From Porphyromonadaceae bacterium UBA2720 (lineage in GTDB: Bacteria; Bacteroidota; Bacteroidia; Bacteroidales; Muribaculaceae), in the NCBI GenBank assembly GCA_002353885.1, contig DEKO01000208.1, positions 13,138-20,916 of the forward strand: a stretch of 7,779 bases of DNA, in the 5' to 3' direction. Of this stretch, positions 1-5,699 are shown piece after piece; position 1 is the stretch's first letter, and the number at the start of each line of letters is the position of its first letter. Under the pieces are notes generated by a model. That model saw nothing but the letters and a program-made list of their open reading frames with translations. It did no database searches and was not told where the DNA came from. The position numbers and the translations under genes are program-made.

Positions 1-51
1 AACTTCGCCAACGGCGCCATCACCGCCGCCTTCTCGTTCTTGTTCAACCAT
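1..51 (+). repeat. 51-bp pretoxin repeat, copy 1 (identical to 1900-1950)
   Basis: These 51 bases are identical to 1900-1950 and are read in the same frame in both genes (NFANGAITAAFSFLFNH). They are the last codons of the Rhs pretoxin region. Identity ends at the His codon, and the downstream sequences encode unrelated tips. The match begins at the window edge, so the true repeat is probably longer to the left. It is a plausible homologous-recombination site for exchanging tips. Confidence 0.95.
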
Positions 52-513
52 ACGCTGCATATGCGTTTTTCGCACACCAAAATGGAAGAAATTATTTCTC
101 AAGTATACTTAGAGTATAGGAAATCCATGGAGAAATATGGTGCTCGAGATTTATTTAGAGCCATAGGTGGCGAACTTTCTGTTATGGCAGATTATCCTGC
201 ACTTCACGACTGTGCAATGAGATTAAGTTATGCGCTCAATCAAGCAGGGTTTAAAATTCCTAGTCAGAAAGGCGTTACTTTCAAGGGCAAAAATGGAGAT
301 AATTATATTATAAAAGCTTCTGAGATGAGCAAATACTTGAGAAAATGCTTTGGAGAGCCGACAGTGCTTATAACTACTGGGATTAACGACATAAAAACAG
401 CTCTGTATTTTCAGACGGGATTCAAAAATGTCAGTGGCCATGTTGATGTCATCTATAATGGGAATGTTGGTAAAAAAATGTATCCAAACATGAAGACATA
501 TTTTTGGTATTAG
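1..513 (+). CDS. 3' end of an Rhs/YD-repeat protein with a Tae4-like amidase toxin tip (5' partial)
   Basis: The gene runs in from before the window; 170 residues are visible. Residues 1-17 are the end of a Bacteroidota Rhs pretoxin region, with the FANGA..AAF..LFN motif that commonly precedes variable tips. Residues 18-170 resemble Tae4, an NlpC/P60-type amidase that cleaves peptidoglycan stem peptides between D-Glu and mDAP. The proposed catalytic Cys71 lies in DCAMRLSYALNQAG (codon 211-213), matching the Tae4 pattern CAxRxSxALNxxG. The proposed His147 lies in SGHVDV (codon 439-441), matching GHxxLW-type motifs, though the usual Leu-Trp is Val-Ile here. The visible tip is about 153 residues, close to a stand-alone Tae4. 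The family call rests on motifs recognised by eye. The tip is AT-rich whereas the pretoxin end is GC-rich, so it was probably acquired separately. The substrate implies action in the periplasm of a target cell. The delivery route cannot be seen here. A putative immunity gene starts 8 bases after the stop. Confidence 0.8.
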   Translation, partial: NFANGAITAAFSFLFNHTLHMRFSHTKMEEIISQVYLEYRKSMEKYGARDLFRAIGGELSVMADYPALHDCAMRLSYALNQAGFKIPSQKGVTFKGKNGDNYIIKASEMSKYLRKCFGEPTVLITTGINDIKTALYFQTGFKNVSGHVDVIYNGNVGKKMYPNMKTYFWY

Positions 514-521
514 TTGGACAG

Positions 522-1235
522 ATGATGAAAAGAGTATTTTTAACAATCCTTGTCGCTTTTTGTTCCTTGTTTCACTGCTATTCTCAGGATAAGGACACTT
601 CTGTAATTGTAATGGATGTACCACCACAATTAAATTCAGGATATATTAAACATTTATGCTATATCACTTGTGAAGATTCTTTCTCTGCTTTGACAATAGA
701 GACATCTGTTTACAAAGAAACAGGGTGGAGCTTGGAGTTAAACTCCAATTTATGGATGTATAGTGAAGAAGATTATGATGATCGAATACTGACTTTGACA
801 TCGGATCAAAAGATTGAGTTTTTAAAGAATGCGCTGAATACACTATCCAATAAAATTGATTTGTCTGGAGAATGTACAATTCGTTTTTTGAATAGCGATT
901 TCCCAGAATGGTCAATAGATTGGTCTCGCGAGCCAAAGGTCAGGAAGTTGATGAATAGTGTCTACAATAATAGCTTTACGAATCATTTTAAGGATTTGTT
1001 ACAGAAGAGTGAGTTATTTAAACGACTTTTCTACACTTTCACAGAGAGTGGTTATACGATTTCAAATCTAGAAGTATCACATATCTACACGATTGATAAA
1101 TTATCATTTGATGACAGATTCAAGAAAGTGTTGTCTGGATATGATTTACAGCAAGATGACATTCTTATCAATTGTGATATTTCATTTAACTTTTCAAAGA
1201 GACCTAATAGTCAGATACACAGTGACGAGGAATAA
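522..1235 (+). CDS. secreted protein of unknown family, putative immunity protein for the Tae4-like tip
   Basis: I do not recognise the family. The start is placed at the ATG-ATG pair at 522/525 because it leads directly into a signal peptide: MMKRVFLTILVAFCSLFHCYSQ, basic residues then a hydrophobic stretch, with likely cleavage near Ser21-Gln22. There is no good lipobox. The open frame extends upstream to a TTG at 504 that would overlap the toxin stop, which is less likely. The mature part is about 215 residues, hydrophilic, of mixed alpha/beta character, ending in an acidic SDEE tail. The gene lies 8 bases after the toxin-tip gene and has the same low-GC character as the tip. Position and predicted periplasmic location fit an immunity protein that protects the producer from a periplasmic amidase. 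At 237 residues it is larger than typical Tai4 proteins and shows no similarity to them that I can see. The immunity role is inferred from position. Confidence 0.7.
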   Translation: MMKRVFLTILVAFCSLFHCYSQDKDTSVIVMDVPPQLNSGYIKHLCYITCEDSFSALTIETSVYKETGWSLELNSNLWMYSEEDYDDRILTLTSDQKIEFLKNALNTLSNKIDLSGECTIRFLNSDFPEWSIDWSREPKVRKLMNSVYNNSFTNHFKDLLQKSELFKRLFYTFTESGYTISNLEVSHIYTIDKLSFDDRFKKVLSGYDLQQDDILINCDISFNFSKRPNSQIHSDEE

Positions 1236-1248
1236 AAAGTGACAGATT

Positions 1249-2424
1249 TTGACCTATAGATATAAACATATAGATCTTTTCATTGTATTAGTAGTCGAAC
1301 TCAACTACGAACAGGAGGAGCGGGGCGACACCGTCAGTCAGACGTGCTACCTCTATGGTTCCGAGGGGCTGTTCGCCCTGCTCATCCGCCGGGACGGCCA
1401 GGACTCTGTCCGCTACTGCCACCGCGACCACCTGGGCAGCGTCATCGGCTACAGCGACGAGCTGGGTCACCTCGTTCAGGAGCTGAGCTACGACGCGTGG
1501 GGCCGGCGGCGCGACCCCGGCACATGGGCCTACCAGCCCACGCTGGCCTCGGCCGGCGGCGCTGCCGGTGCCATGGTGGGTGCCATCCTCAACGGGCAGA
1601 ACTTCGGGCAGATACTCAAGTCCACCTTCCAGGGGGCGTTGTTCGGAGCCATGAGCGGTGCGCTGAACTTCAGCATCGGCGGTGTGTCCAATATGGTGGC
1701 TCGGCTGGCGGCGCACTCAGTTGCCGACGGTCTGATGGAGGGCGTGCAGGGCGGCAACGTGCTGCATGGGGCGATGATGGGGCTGTTGTCGGCCGGCAGC
1801 GGCGAGGGCATGATGGCTCTGGGCGGCTCGTTGAAGACCGGGGCCAAACTCGCCGTCCAGTCGGTCATCGGCGGCACACTCAGCGAGCTGGGTGGCGGCA
1901 ACTTCGCCAACGGCGCCATCACCGCCGCCTTCTCGTTCTTGTTCAACCATTTGAAACATTTTAAAAACTCGTTTTTAAATATCAAATCCGGGCAAATTCC
2001 CGATGATTTTAAAGCAAGTCAAACAGGTTTGTATGGCTCGAAAGTAACCGTCATGGGGACACTTGAAGAAAACGGGAATTTGTCAATTAGAATTTTCACT
2101 GCCGGTGGTTCTAAAGCTGCTCTAGTTGATGGCACTATCGTGAGAGTAAAAGCCTCACTGGTACTTGATGGGCATGTTTCAAAAATTATATATTGTAAAC
2201 CCGTTAATAATGATGGGAACTATTATTTTGCTGAAACAGGCTTTGAACAATTGGCAAAAGGCTCGTTTGAGAGTTTCAATGTTAATTCACACAACAGTGT
2301 TAAGGTTATAGTTGAAACCAGGTGGTCTGTCGTTTTGTTTGGGAATCATCAATATACACCGACCGCACCAGGAACAATAGTTTTTTATCCTATCCGCGCT
2401 CGGAATGTTGTTGTCTATAAATGA
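1249..2424 (+). CDS. orphan Rhs C-terminal module with an unrecognised toxin tip, core truncated
   Basis: Residues 19-97 are Rhs core (CYLYGSEGLFALL, CHRDHLGSV, YDAWGRRRDP). The core then jumps to a Gly/Ala-rich hydrophobic pretoxin region (98-234, AGGAAGAMVGAILNG to FANGAITAAFSFLFNH). The expected segment with RGYTGHE, LYDP..GRF.SPDP and NNP..DPSG motifs is absent, so the chain lacks the part that normally closes the Rhs shell and is linked to tip release. Residues 235-391 are a separate tip, rich in Val, Ile and aromatic residues and probably mostly beta strand; I see no catalytic motif and cannot name it. The frame opens at 1243. The only start upstream of Rhs-like sequence is a weak TTG at 1249, and the first in-frame ATG is codon 109. 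Residues 1-18 are AT-rich junction sequence, unlike Rhs. The gene is probably a displaced tip cassette, silent or poorly expressed until recombined with the upstream rhs gene. Confidence 0.72.
   Translation: MTYRYKHIDLFIVLVVELNYEQEERGDTVSQTCYLYGSEGLFALLIRRDGQDSVRYCHRDHLGSVIGYSDELGHLVQELSYDAWGRRRDPGTWAYQPTLASAGGAAGAMVGAILNGQNFGQILKSTFQGALFGAMSGALNFSIGGVSNMVARLAAHSVADGLMEGVQGGNVLHGAMMGLLSAGSGEGMMALGGSLKTGAKLAVQSVIGGTLSELGGGNFANGAITAAFSFLFNHLKHFKNSFLNIKSGQIPDDFKASQTGLYGSKVTVMGTLEENGNLSIRIFTAGGSKAALVDGTIVRVKASLVLDGHVSKIIYCKPVNNDGNYYFAETGFEQLAKGSFESFNVNSHNSVKVIVETRWSVVLFGNHQYTPTAPGTIVFYPIRARNVVVYK
1744..1784 (+). repeat. rhs pretoxin segment repeated at 5622-5662
   Basis: This segment encodes VQGGNVLHGAMMGLL within the pretoxin region. 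The first 23 bases are identical to 5622-5644, and the rest matches with a few substitutions (for example CAT/CAC and ATG/CAG). The protein read at 5622 is VQGGNVLHGAMQGLL. This shows that the sequence at 5538-5699 derives from another rhs copy. Confidence 0.85.
1900..1950 (+). repeat. 51-bp pretoxin repeat, copy 2 (identical to 1-51)
   Basis: This is the second exact copy of the 51 bases that open the window, codons 218-234 of the orphan module. The base composition switches here from very GC-rich scaffold to AT-rich tip. It marks the joint between the conserved Rhs part and the variable toxin. Confidence 0.95.
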
Positions 2425-2442
2425 AAATAAAATCAACAGATT

Positions 2443-3072
2443 ATGTCGTATTTTCGGATTATCTTTATCGTATCACTGGTGCTAATATCTCAGTCATGTA
2501 GAAAAGTCAGCGATAGCCGATATGATGCCACCACTCAAGAAGTTTTGGAACTCCGAAACTTGTTTTGGCAAACGGGTGATACCACTTATCTGTATCAGGG
2601 TGTCTCGATCCTTGACAGTCTGTTCAATTCAGATTTGTCGCAGAAAGATTATACTTACTGTGCAAATTTGATGGAGCAGTTGTATTTGGATATGGGCAAG
2701 TTGAGAAAAGCTATGGCTTTGCGCATTCAAGTGACTGATTCGGTAAAGCATCCTGAAGATTATTATGAAGCTATGGCACTTATATCGTACTGTAACAATG
2801 AAATTAGCAAAATGAAAGATTATAGTAGTAGGGCGTCTCTTGAGTTTGAGAGATTAGCTAAAGAATCTATAGACAGCAGAAAAGTCACTTATCTGCAACG
2901 GCAAATAGATACCAACATTTTGTGTTGTAATTACCAGAAAGCGGACTCTTTGTATCTCTTACTGATTGCTTTGGACAAAGATGACTATCATTCAAATTTT
3001 AATCAGTACTATGCTGAGGTTCACTCAAATTTAGAAAAACTTAAGCAACAATTTAATAACTGTGGGGAATAA
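2443..3072 (+). CDS. TPR-like helical lipoprotein, putative immunity protein for the orphan tip
   Basis: The 209-residue protein starts with a lipoprotein-type signal (FRIIFIVSLVLISQSC, Cys19 as the likely lipidated residue). No acidic surface-export signal follows the Cys, so it should face the periplasm. The rest is helical and resembles degenerate tetratricopeptide repeats, with FWQTGDTTYL at residues 41-50, then LDSLFNSD, and a later NYQKADSLYLLL segment. It is clearly related to the gene at 4817-5506: both have F.xTGDxxxL followed by a hydrophobic helix and a D.L...D pattern at about the same distance from the Cys. The gene begins 18 bases after the orphan tip, the usual place for an immunity gene. 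The start is the only ATG before the signal peptide. No named family is recognised. The immunity role is inferred from order, localisation and the presence of a diverged paralog. Confidence 0.65.
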   Translation: MSYFRIIFIVSLVLISQSCRKVSDSRYDATTQEVLELRNLFWQTGDTTYLYQGVSILDSLFNSDLSQKDYTYCANLMEQLYLDMGKLRKAMALRIQVTDSVKHPEDYYEAMALISYCNNEISKMKDYSSRASLEFERLAKESIDSRKVTYLQRQIDTNILCCNYQKADSLYLLLIALDKDDYHSNFNQYYAEVHSNLEKLKQQFNNCGE

Positions 3073-3177
3073 CTTTTCTTTTATCTTCGAATTGGCGCAA
3101 GAACAAGACTGAATATTCTATATTTTGATTTCTAATCTTTTACATATTCAATCTTGGCAACCTAAGATTTATTGGTT

Positions 3178-3564
3178 ATGAAAAATTATTTAGTTATTAT
3201 AATATTGTGCTCAATATCTTGTATTAGAGCTGACTATCCTCTTGAATTAGGTGAAGGTTTTTATTGTTTTAAAAACGAGATTTATTATAGTAAGCATGGT
3301 CAAGCGATTGACAGGGTATTTGCTAAAAGTGTTAAAAACTTTAATTATGATGATAATTTCATTGTGTTAATAAAAACGATGAAGGACTATCCAACTGACA
3401 CCATTAGGAATGACAATGGGGAATATGTCGAAGTTTTTGAAATGGACACAGTTTACTCCATAATTGACAAGCATAAGTTTTCAGTTTTTGAGACAAGTAG
3501 GTATGAAGAGTTCACTCGTGCCTGTGATTCATTGAGCATTCGCATGAACCTGGATCTAGATTGA
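3178..3564 (+). CDS. small lipoprotein, DUF3997-like family, member A
   Basis: This encodes 128 residues starting at the ATG at 3178; a TTG two codons upstream is less likely. The signal is MKNYLVIIILCSISC, with Cys15 as the probable lipidated residue (the lipobox is imperfect). The mature protein has the shared pattern of three neighbouring genes: PLELGEGFYCF (compare NPIDLGDGFFYL in the next gene), then a DDNFIVL strand, then YSIIDKHK, then a C-terminal ACDSLSIRM. This order resembles DUF3997, a family of small putative lipoproteins, but I cannot confirm membership. A 105-base gap separates it from the previous gene, and only 9 bases separate it from the next, so the two likely share a transcript. 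It has no adjacent toxin and looks like an orphan immunity gene, which is an inference. Confidence 0.62.
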   Translation: MKNYLVIIILCSISCIRADYPLELGEGFYCFKNEIYYSKHGQAIDRVFAKSVKNFNYDDNFIVLIKTMKDYPTDTIRNDNGEYVEVFEMDTVYSIIDKHKFSVFETSRYEEFTRACDSLSIRMNLDLD

Positions 3565-3573
3565 TATAACCTT

Positions 3574-3981
3574 ATGGATAGAATTCTATTGATCATAGCT
3601 TCTCTAGTCACACTAAGTTCGTGTATGGGTTTGATTGACAATCCTATAGATTTGGGTGATGGCTTTTTCTATTTAAATCACACAATATATTTCAGTAATG
3701 ACGCTAGTGGACATAGTATTGATAGCATTTGTGCTGAAAAAGTTTCCGCTTGTTCGTCCGATGATAGGTTCATTATCTCACAATACATCACCGATTCTAT
3801 AGTAAAAGGATTAGAGACTGGTGATAATAGATTTGTTGCAGTTACGGTTCCAGACACATTATTTAGCATCATCGATAAGCATAAAAAGTACAATTATGGC
3901 TTTTGTCATCAAAAAGAGTATTTACAACTGCTTGATTCTCTAAATATTCGTATGGGCGTGGTAGACAAATTGATTTTTTAA
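3574..3981 (+). CDS. small lipoprotein, DUF3997-like family, member B
   Basis: This encodes 135 residues. The signal peptide MDRILLIIASLVTLSSC has a standard lipobox (LSSC, Cys17). The mature part matches members A and C in order: DNPIDLGDGFFYLNHTIYFS, then DDRFIISQ, then LFSIIDKHK, then LLDSLNIRMGV. The short extension VDKLIF at the C terminus is unlike the others. The gene starts 9 bases after member A. As with A, I infer a periplasm-facing immunity protein, probably kept as an orphan after its toxin was lost. The family name is a resemblance only. An alternative is a small envelope lipoprotein unrelated to immunity, but the tandem diverged copies inside an rhs island make that less likely. 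Confidence 0.62.
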   Translation: MDRILLIIASLVTLSSCMGLIDNPIDLGDGFFYLNHTIYFSNDASGHSIDSICAEKVSACSSDDRFIISQYITDSIVKGLETGDNRFVAVTVPDTLFSIIDKHKKYNYGFCHQKEYLQLLDSLNIRMGVVDKLIF

Positions 3982-4011
3982 GGCTTTATCATTCTAAATA
4001 AATGAGATTAC

Positions 4012-4302
4012 TTGATTTATATTACCATAGCGAAATTAAATGAGATGACAGCAATGCAGATTAATCAAGGCAAGGTGTATGGTAGTATTAGCATGCAGTA
4101 TTTAGGGGATAATCAATTTAAGATTTACCCAGACAAATATAATTTTGATTATCAACCAAATATTCACAACAATGCAAACGTCACGCTCCGAAATATAGGC
4201 ACTATCTTTTCGGGTATGATACATGGTGTAGGACGTTCTTTTTCAATTAAGTTTCAAGGTACTTATAAGTATCGTCCGACTACAAAAACTAAACTTTACT
4301 GA
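4012..4302 (+). CDS. headless toxin-tip remnant, or small protein coupled to the next gene
   Basis: The open frame begins at 4006, with possible starts at TTG 4012, ATG 4045 or ATG 4054; none is clearly favoured. The product (96 residues from TTG) has no signal peptide. It contains GKVYGSISMQYLGDNQFKIY, then YNFDYQ, TLRNIGTIFSGMIHG and a final FSIKFQGTYKY. This layout (VYG.L..xxLG.N.F.I, then YNFD, then RN..T..G...HG, then F.I.F.G) is how I remember the C-termini of some Bacteroidota Rhs-type tips, but I cannot name the family. No Rhs core or pretoxin sequence precedes it. The stop TGA at 4300-4302 overlaps the next ATG at 4302 by one base, an arrangement that favours translational coupling of a toxin with its immunity gene. 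I read it as a truncated tip paired with the lipoprotein at 4302-4727. It could also be a genuine small protein. Confidence 0.5.
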   Translation: MIYITIAKLNEMTAMQINQGKVYGSISMQYLGDNQFKIYPDKYNFDYQPNIHNNANVTLRNIGTIFSGMIHGVGRSFSIKFQGTYKYRPTTKTKLY

Positions 4303-4727
4303 TGAGGAAGTATATTATTATCATATTACTTATTATTTTGACAAATTGTCAGGCAATGCTTGACAACCCGTTAGATATTGGATTAGACTATGTTTATTTT
4401 AATCAGTCAGTATACAAGACAGATAGCACTGCCTCTCAATACACCATTCCAATGCAATTAATTATACCACCTGAGATAGTTTCCATTAATTGGAATGATC
4501 GTTTCATTGTAGCAGTTCAAATTCCAGACTCATCTTACTTTATTACAGATACAGCTTACATGAATAAGGAATACAAAGACAGCGCTCAAATTGCTTTCAA
4601 TAAGCAACTAAAATTTGGACGGTCATTCTGGATCGTCGATAAGTATGAAAATAATGTTTTGGGTGCAATGGATTCGCTAAATTATATGCGCTTATGTGAT
4701 TCTCTGTCAATTGATATTGGCTTATGA
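4302..4727 (+). CDS. small lipoprotein, DUF3997-like family, member C
   Basis: This encodes 141 residues. The signal MRKYIIIILLIILTNC ends in a lipobox (LTNC, Cys16). It is the member of the trio closest to DUF3997 as I know it: LDNPLDIGLDYVYFNQSVY, then a LIIPPEIVSINWNDRFIVA segment, then FWIVDKYENNVLGAM, then YMRLCDSLSIDIGL. The region at about residues 80-110 is longer than in A and B. The start codon overlaps the stop of the upstream ORF by one base (TGATG), so translation is probably coupled. I infer that it is the immunity partner of that truncated tip, anchored in the envelope and facing the periplasm. The family resemblance and the coupling are visible in the sequence. The immunity role is not proven. 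Confidence 0.66.
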   Translation: MRKYIIIILLIILTNCQAMLDNPLDIGLDYVYFNQSVYKTDSTASQYTIPMQLIIPPEIVSINWNDRFIVAVQIPDSSYFITDTAYMNKEYKDSAQIAFNKQLKFGRSFWIVDKYENNVLGAMDSLNYMRLCDSLSIDIGL

Positions 4728-4816
4728 TAAATATCTGCGTATTCAAAAACGCCCGTACCCTTTTCTTAATTTGAGACAATCACTCACATTTGATTATGAT
4801 TACAAAATTAAGTGGT

Positions 4817-5506
4817 ATGAAAGTTTTTCAAATAATATCCGCACTGCTTCTTACTGCAAATCTTTTGTCATGCCATCAATCGCAGACGAACAAGGAACAA
4901 TTGAAAACTATTTTTGATTCAATTGATTCAGCATCCATTAATGGTATTCCACAAACAATTCTGCAAAAAATGGATTCCATCGATTGGTTGTGGCATCAGT
5001 TTTATGAGACCGGAGACTCGTCACTATTGCATAGAGCAATAGCAATTAATGACATATTGCTAAAGGCGGACACGACGATGAATGGTATGAGGCACCATAT
5101 TGAAATGCGCAGAGTTCTCTATCAGGAAGCAAACAACCCGCAAGAATCATTCTTGAGTCTATATTATCCCAATCCTGGCGTTGCCTATGCAGCAGAAAAA
5201 TGTTTTTATGAAGCTATGAGAATGCTTCTGCTATCGGGAGATGCTAATCAAGCCTATTTAGGTTTTGAAAAGACTGTCACTATGTGTGACTCACTGTTGA
5301 GCGAAAGACTTAATTATAGAGTCGTGTTATTAAAAGCTGATGCACAAACGATGCTTGATAAATATGATGTAGCTTGCAAAACTATAGACGATGCGTGTGC
5401 AATAGCTTCTGCCAACCATGAAGAAGTGGATTTGTTTAATCTTGAAAGGCGTAAAGAAAGTCTTAAAGATTTCAAAACCCTTGTAGAAAGTTATCGACAT
5501 AAATGA
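4817..5506 (+). CDS. TPR-like helical lipoprotein, paralog of the 2443-3072 gene
   Basis: This encodes 229 residues from the ATG at 4817, chosen because it opens directly into a lipoprotein signal (MKVFQIISALLLTANLLSC, perfect LLSC lipobox, Cys19). An upstream in-frame start at 4790 would add nine polar residues before the signal and is disfavoured. The body is alpha-helical. It has FYETGDSSL (residues 62-70) followed by HRAIAINDILLKAD, matching FWQTGDTTYL and GVSILDSLFNSD in the gene at 2443, and later helices (AEKCFYEAMRMLL, NQAYLGFEKTVTMCDSLL) with TPR-like spacing. There is no acidic export signal after the Cys. An 89-base gap separates it from member C, with nothing recognisable in it. 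It is probably another orphan immunity lipoprotein of the same family as the first, whose toxin is gone. I do not know a family name. Confidence 0.65.
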   Translation: MKVFQIISALLLTANLLSCHQSQTNKEQLKTIFDSIDSASINGIPQTILQKMDSIDWLWHQFYETGDSSLLHRAIAINDILLKADTTMNGMRHHIEMRRVLYQEANNPQESFLSLYYPNPGVAYAAEKCFYEAMRMLLLSGDANQAYLGFEKTVTMCDSLLSERLNYRVVLLKADAQTMLDKYDVACKTIDDACAIASANHEEVDLFNLERRKESLKDFKTLVESYRHK

Positions 5507-5537
5507 TTTTGGCGTATTATCACAATCTTATCTTATC

Positions 5538-5699
5538 ATGCTTGGCCCATTAGTAAACGGAATAGCTTGTTTTGGCAAACCATTAGATATGTCGCCATTT
5601 GCGTCGGTTAAACACACCGTAGTGCAGGGCGGCAACGTGCTGCACGGGGCGATGCAGGGGCTGCTGTATGGTGCCGCTGAAAAAGCTGAATTACAATAA
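5538..5699 (+). pseudogene. third rhs pretoxin scrap
   Basis: A 53-codon frame opens with ATG at 5538. Codons 29-43 read VQGGNVLHGAMQGLL, nearly the same as part of the orphan module's pretoxin region, and the DNA is also similar (5622-5662 against 1744-1784). The frame then runs a few codons (YGAAEKAELQ) into a stop. Upstream residues (MLGPLVNGIACFGKPLDMSP) are not recognised as Rhs. No core, FANGA motif or tip remains. It is best read as a relic of another rhs copy left by deletion, marking the right edge of the island. There is no reason to think it makes a working protein. Confidence 0.6.
5622..5662 (+). repeat. rhs-derived segment matching 1744-1784
   Basis: This is the GC-rich stretch inside the scrap that matches the pretoxin region of the orphan module, with 23 identical bases first and scattered substitutions after. 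It stands out against the AT-rich sequence on its left. Confidence 0.85.

Noticed and set aside
223..627. Minus-strand frame across the Tae4-like tip and the immunity gene start
   Set aside because: It covers the catalytic Cys/His coding region on the opposite strand and has no recognisable domain.
1344..1964. A long open frame on the + strand overlapping the orphan rhs module
   Set aside because: It is an Arg/Pro-rich shadow of GC-rich rhs sequence in another frame; the overlapping frame contains real Rhs motifs.
1288..1985. Three minus-strand open frames opposite the rhs module
   Set aside because: They lie opposite GC-rich coding DNA with clear Rhs motifs and have no recognisable domains.
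3060..3177. Possible Bacteroidota promoter (TAnnTTTG type) upstream of the 3178 gene
   Set aside because: TATCTTCG at 3082-3089 and ATATTTTG at 3120-3127 only approximate the -7 consensus, and no well-spaced TTTG -33 element is seen.
4696..4917. + strand frame bridging member C and the 4817 gene
   Set aside because: It overlaps the end of one lipoprotein gene and the signal peptide of the next in a different frame, and the product has no signal or motif.
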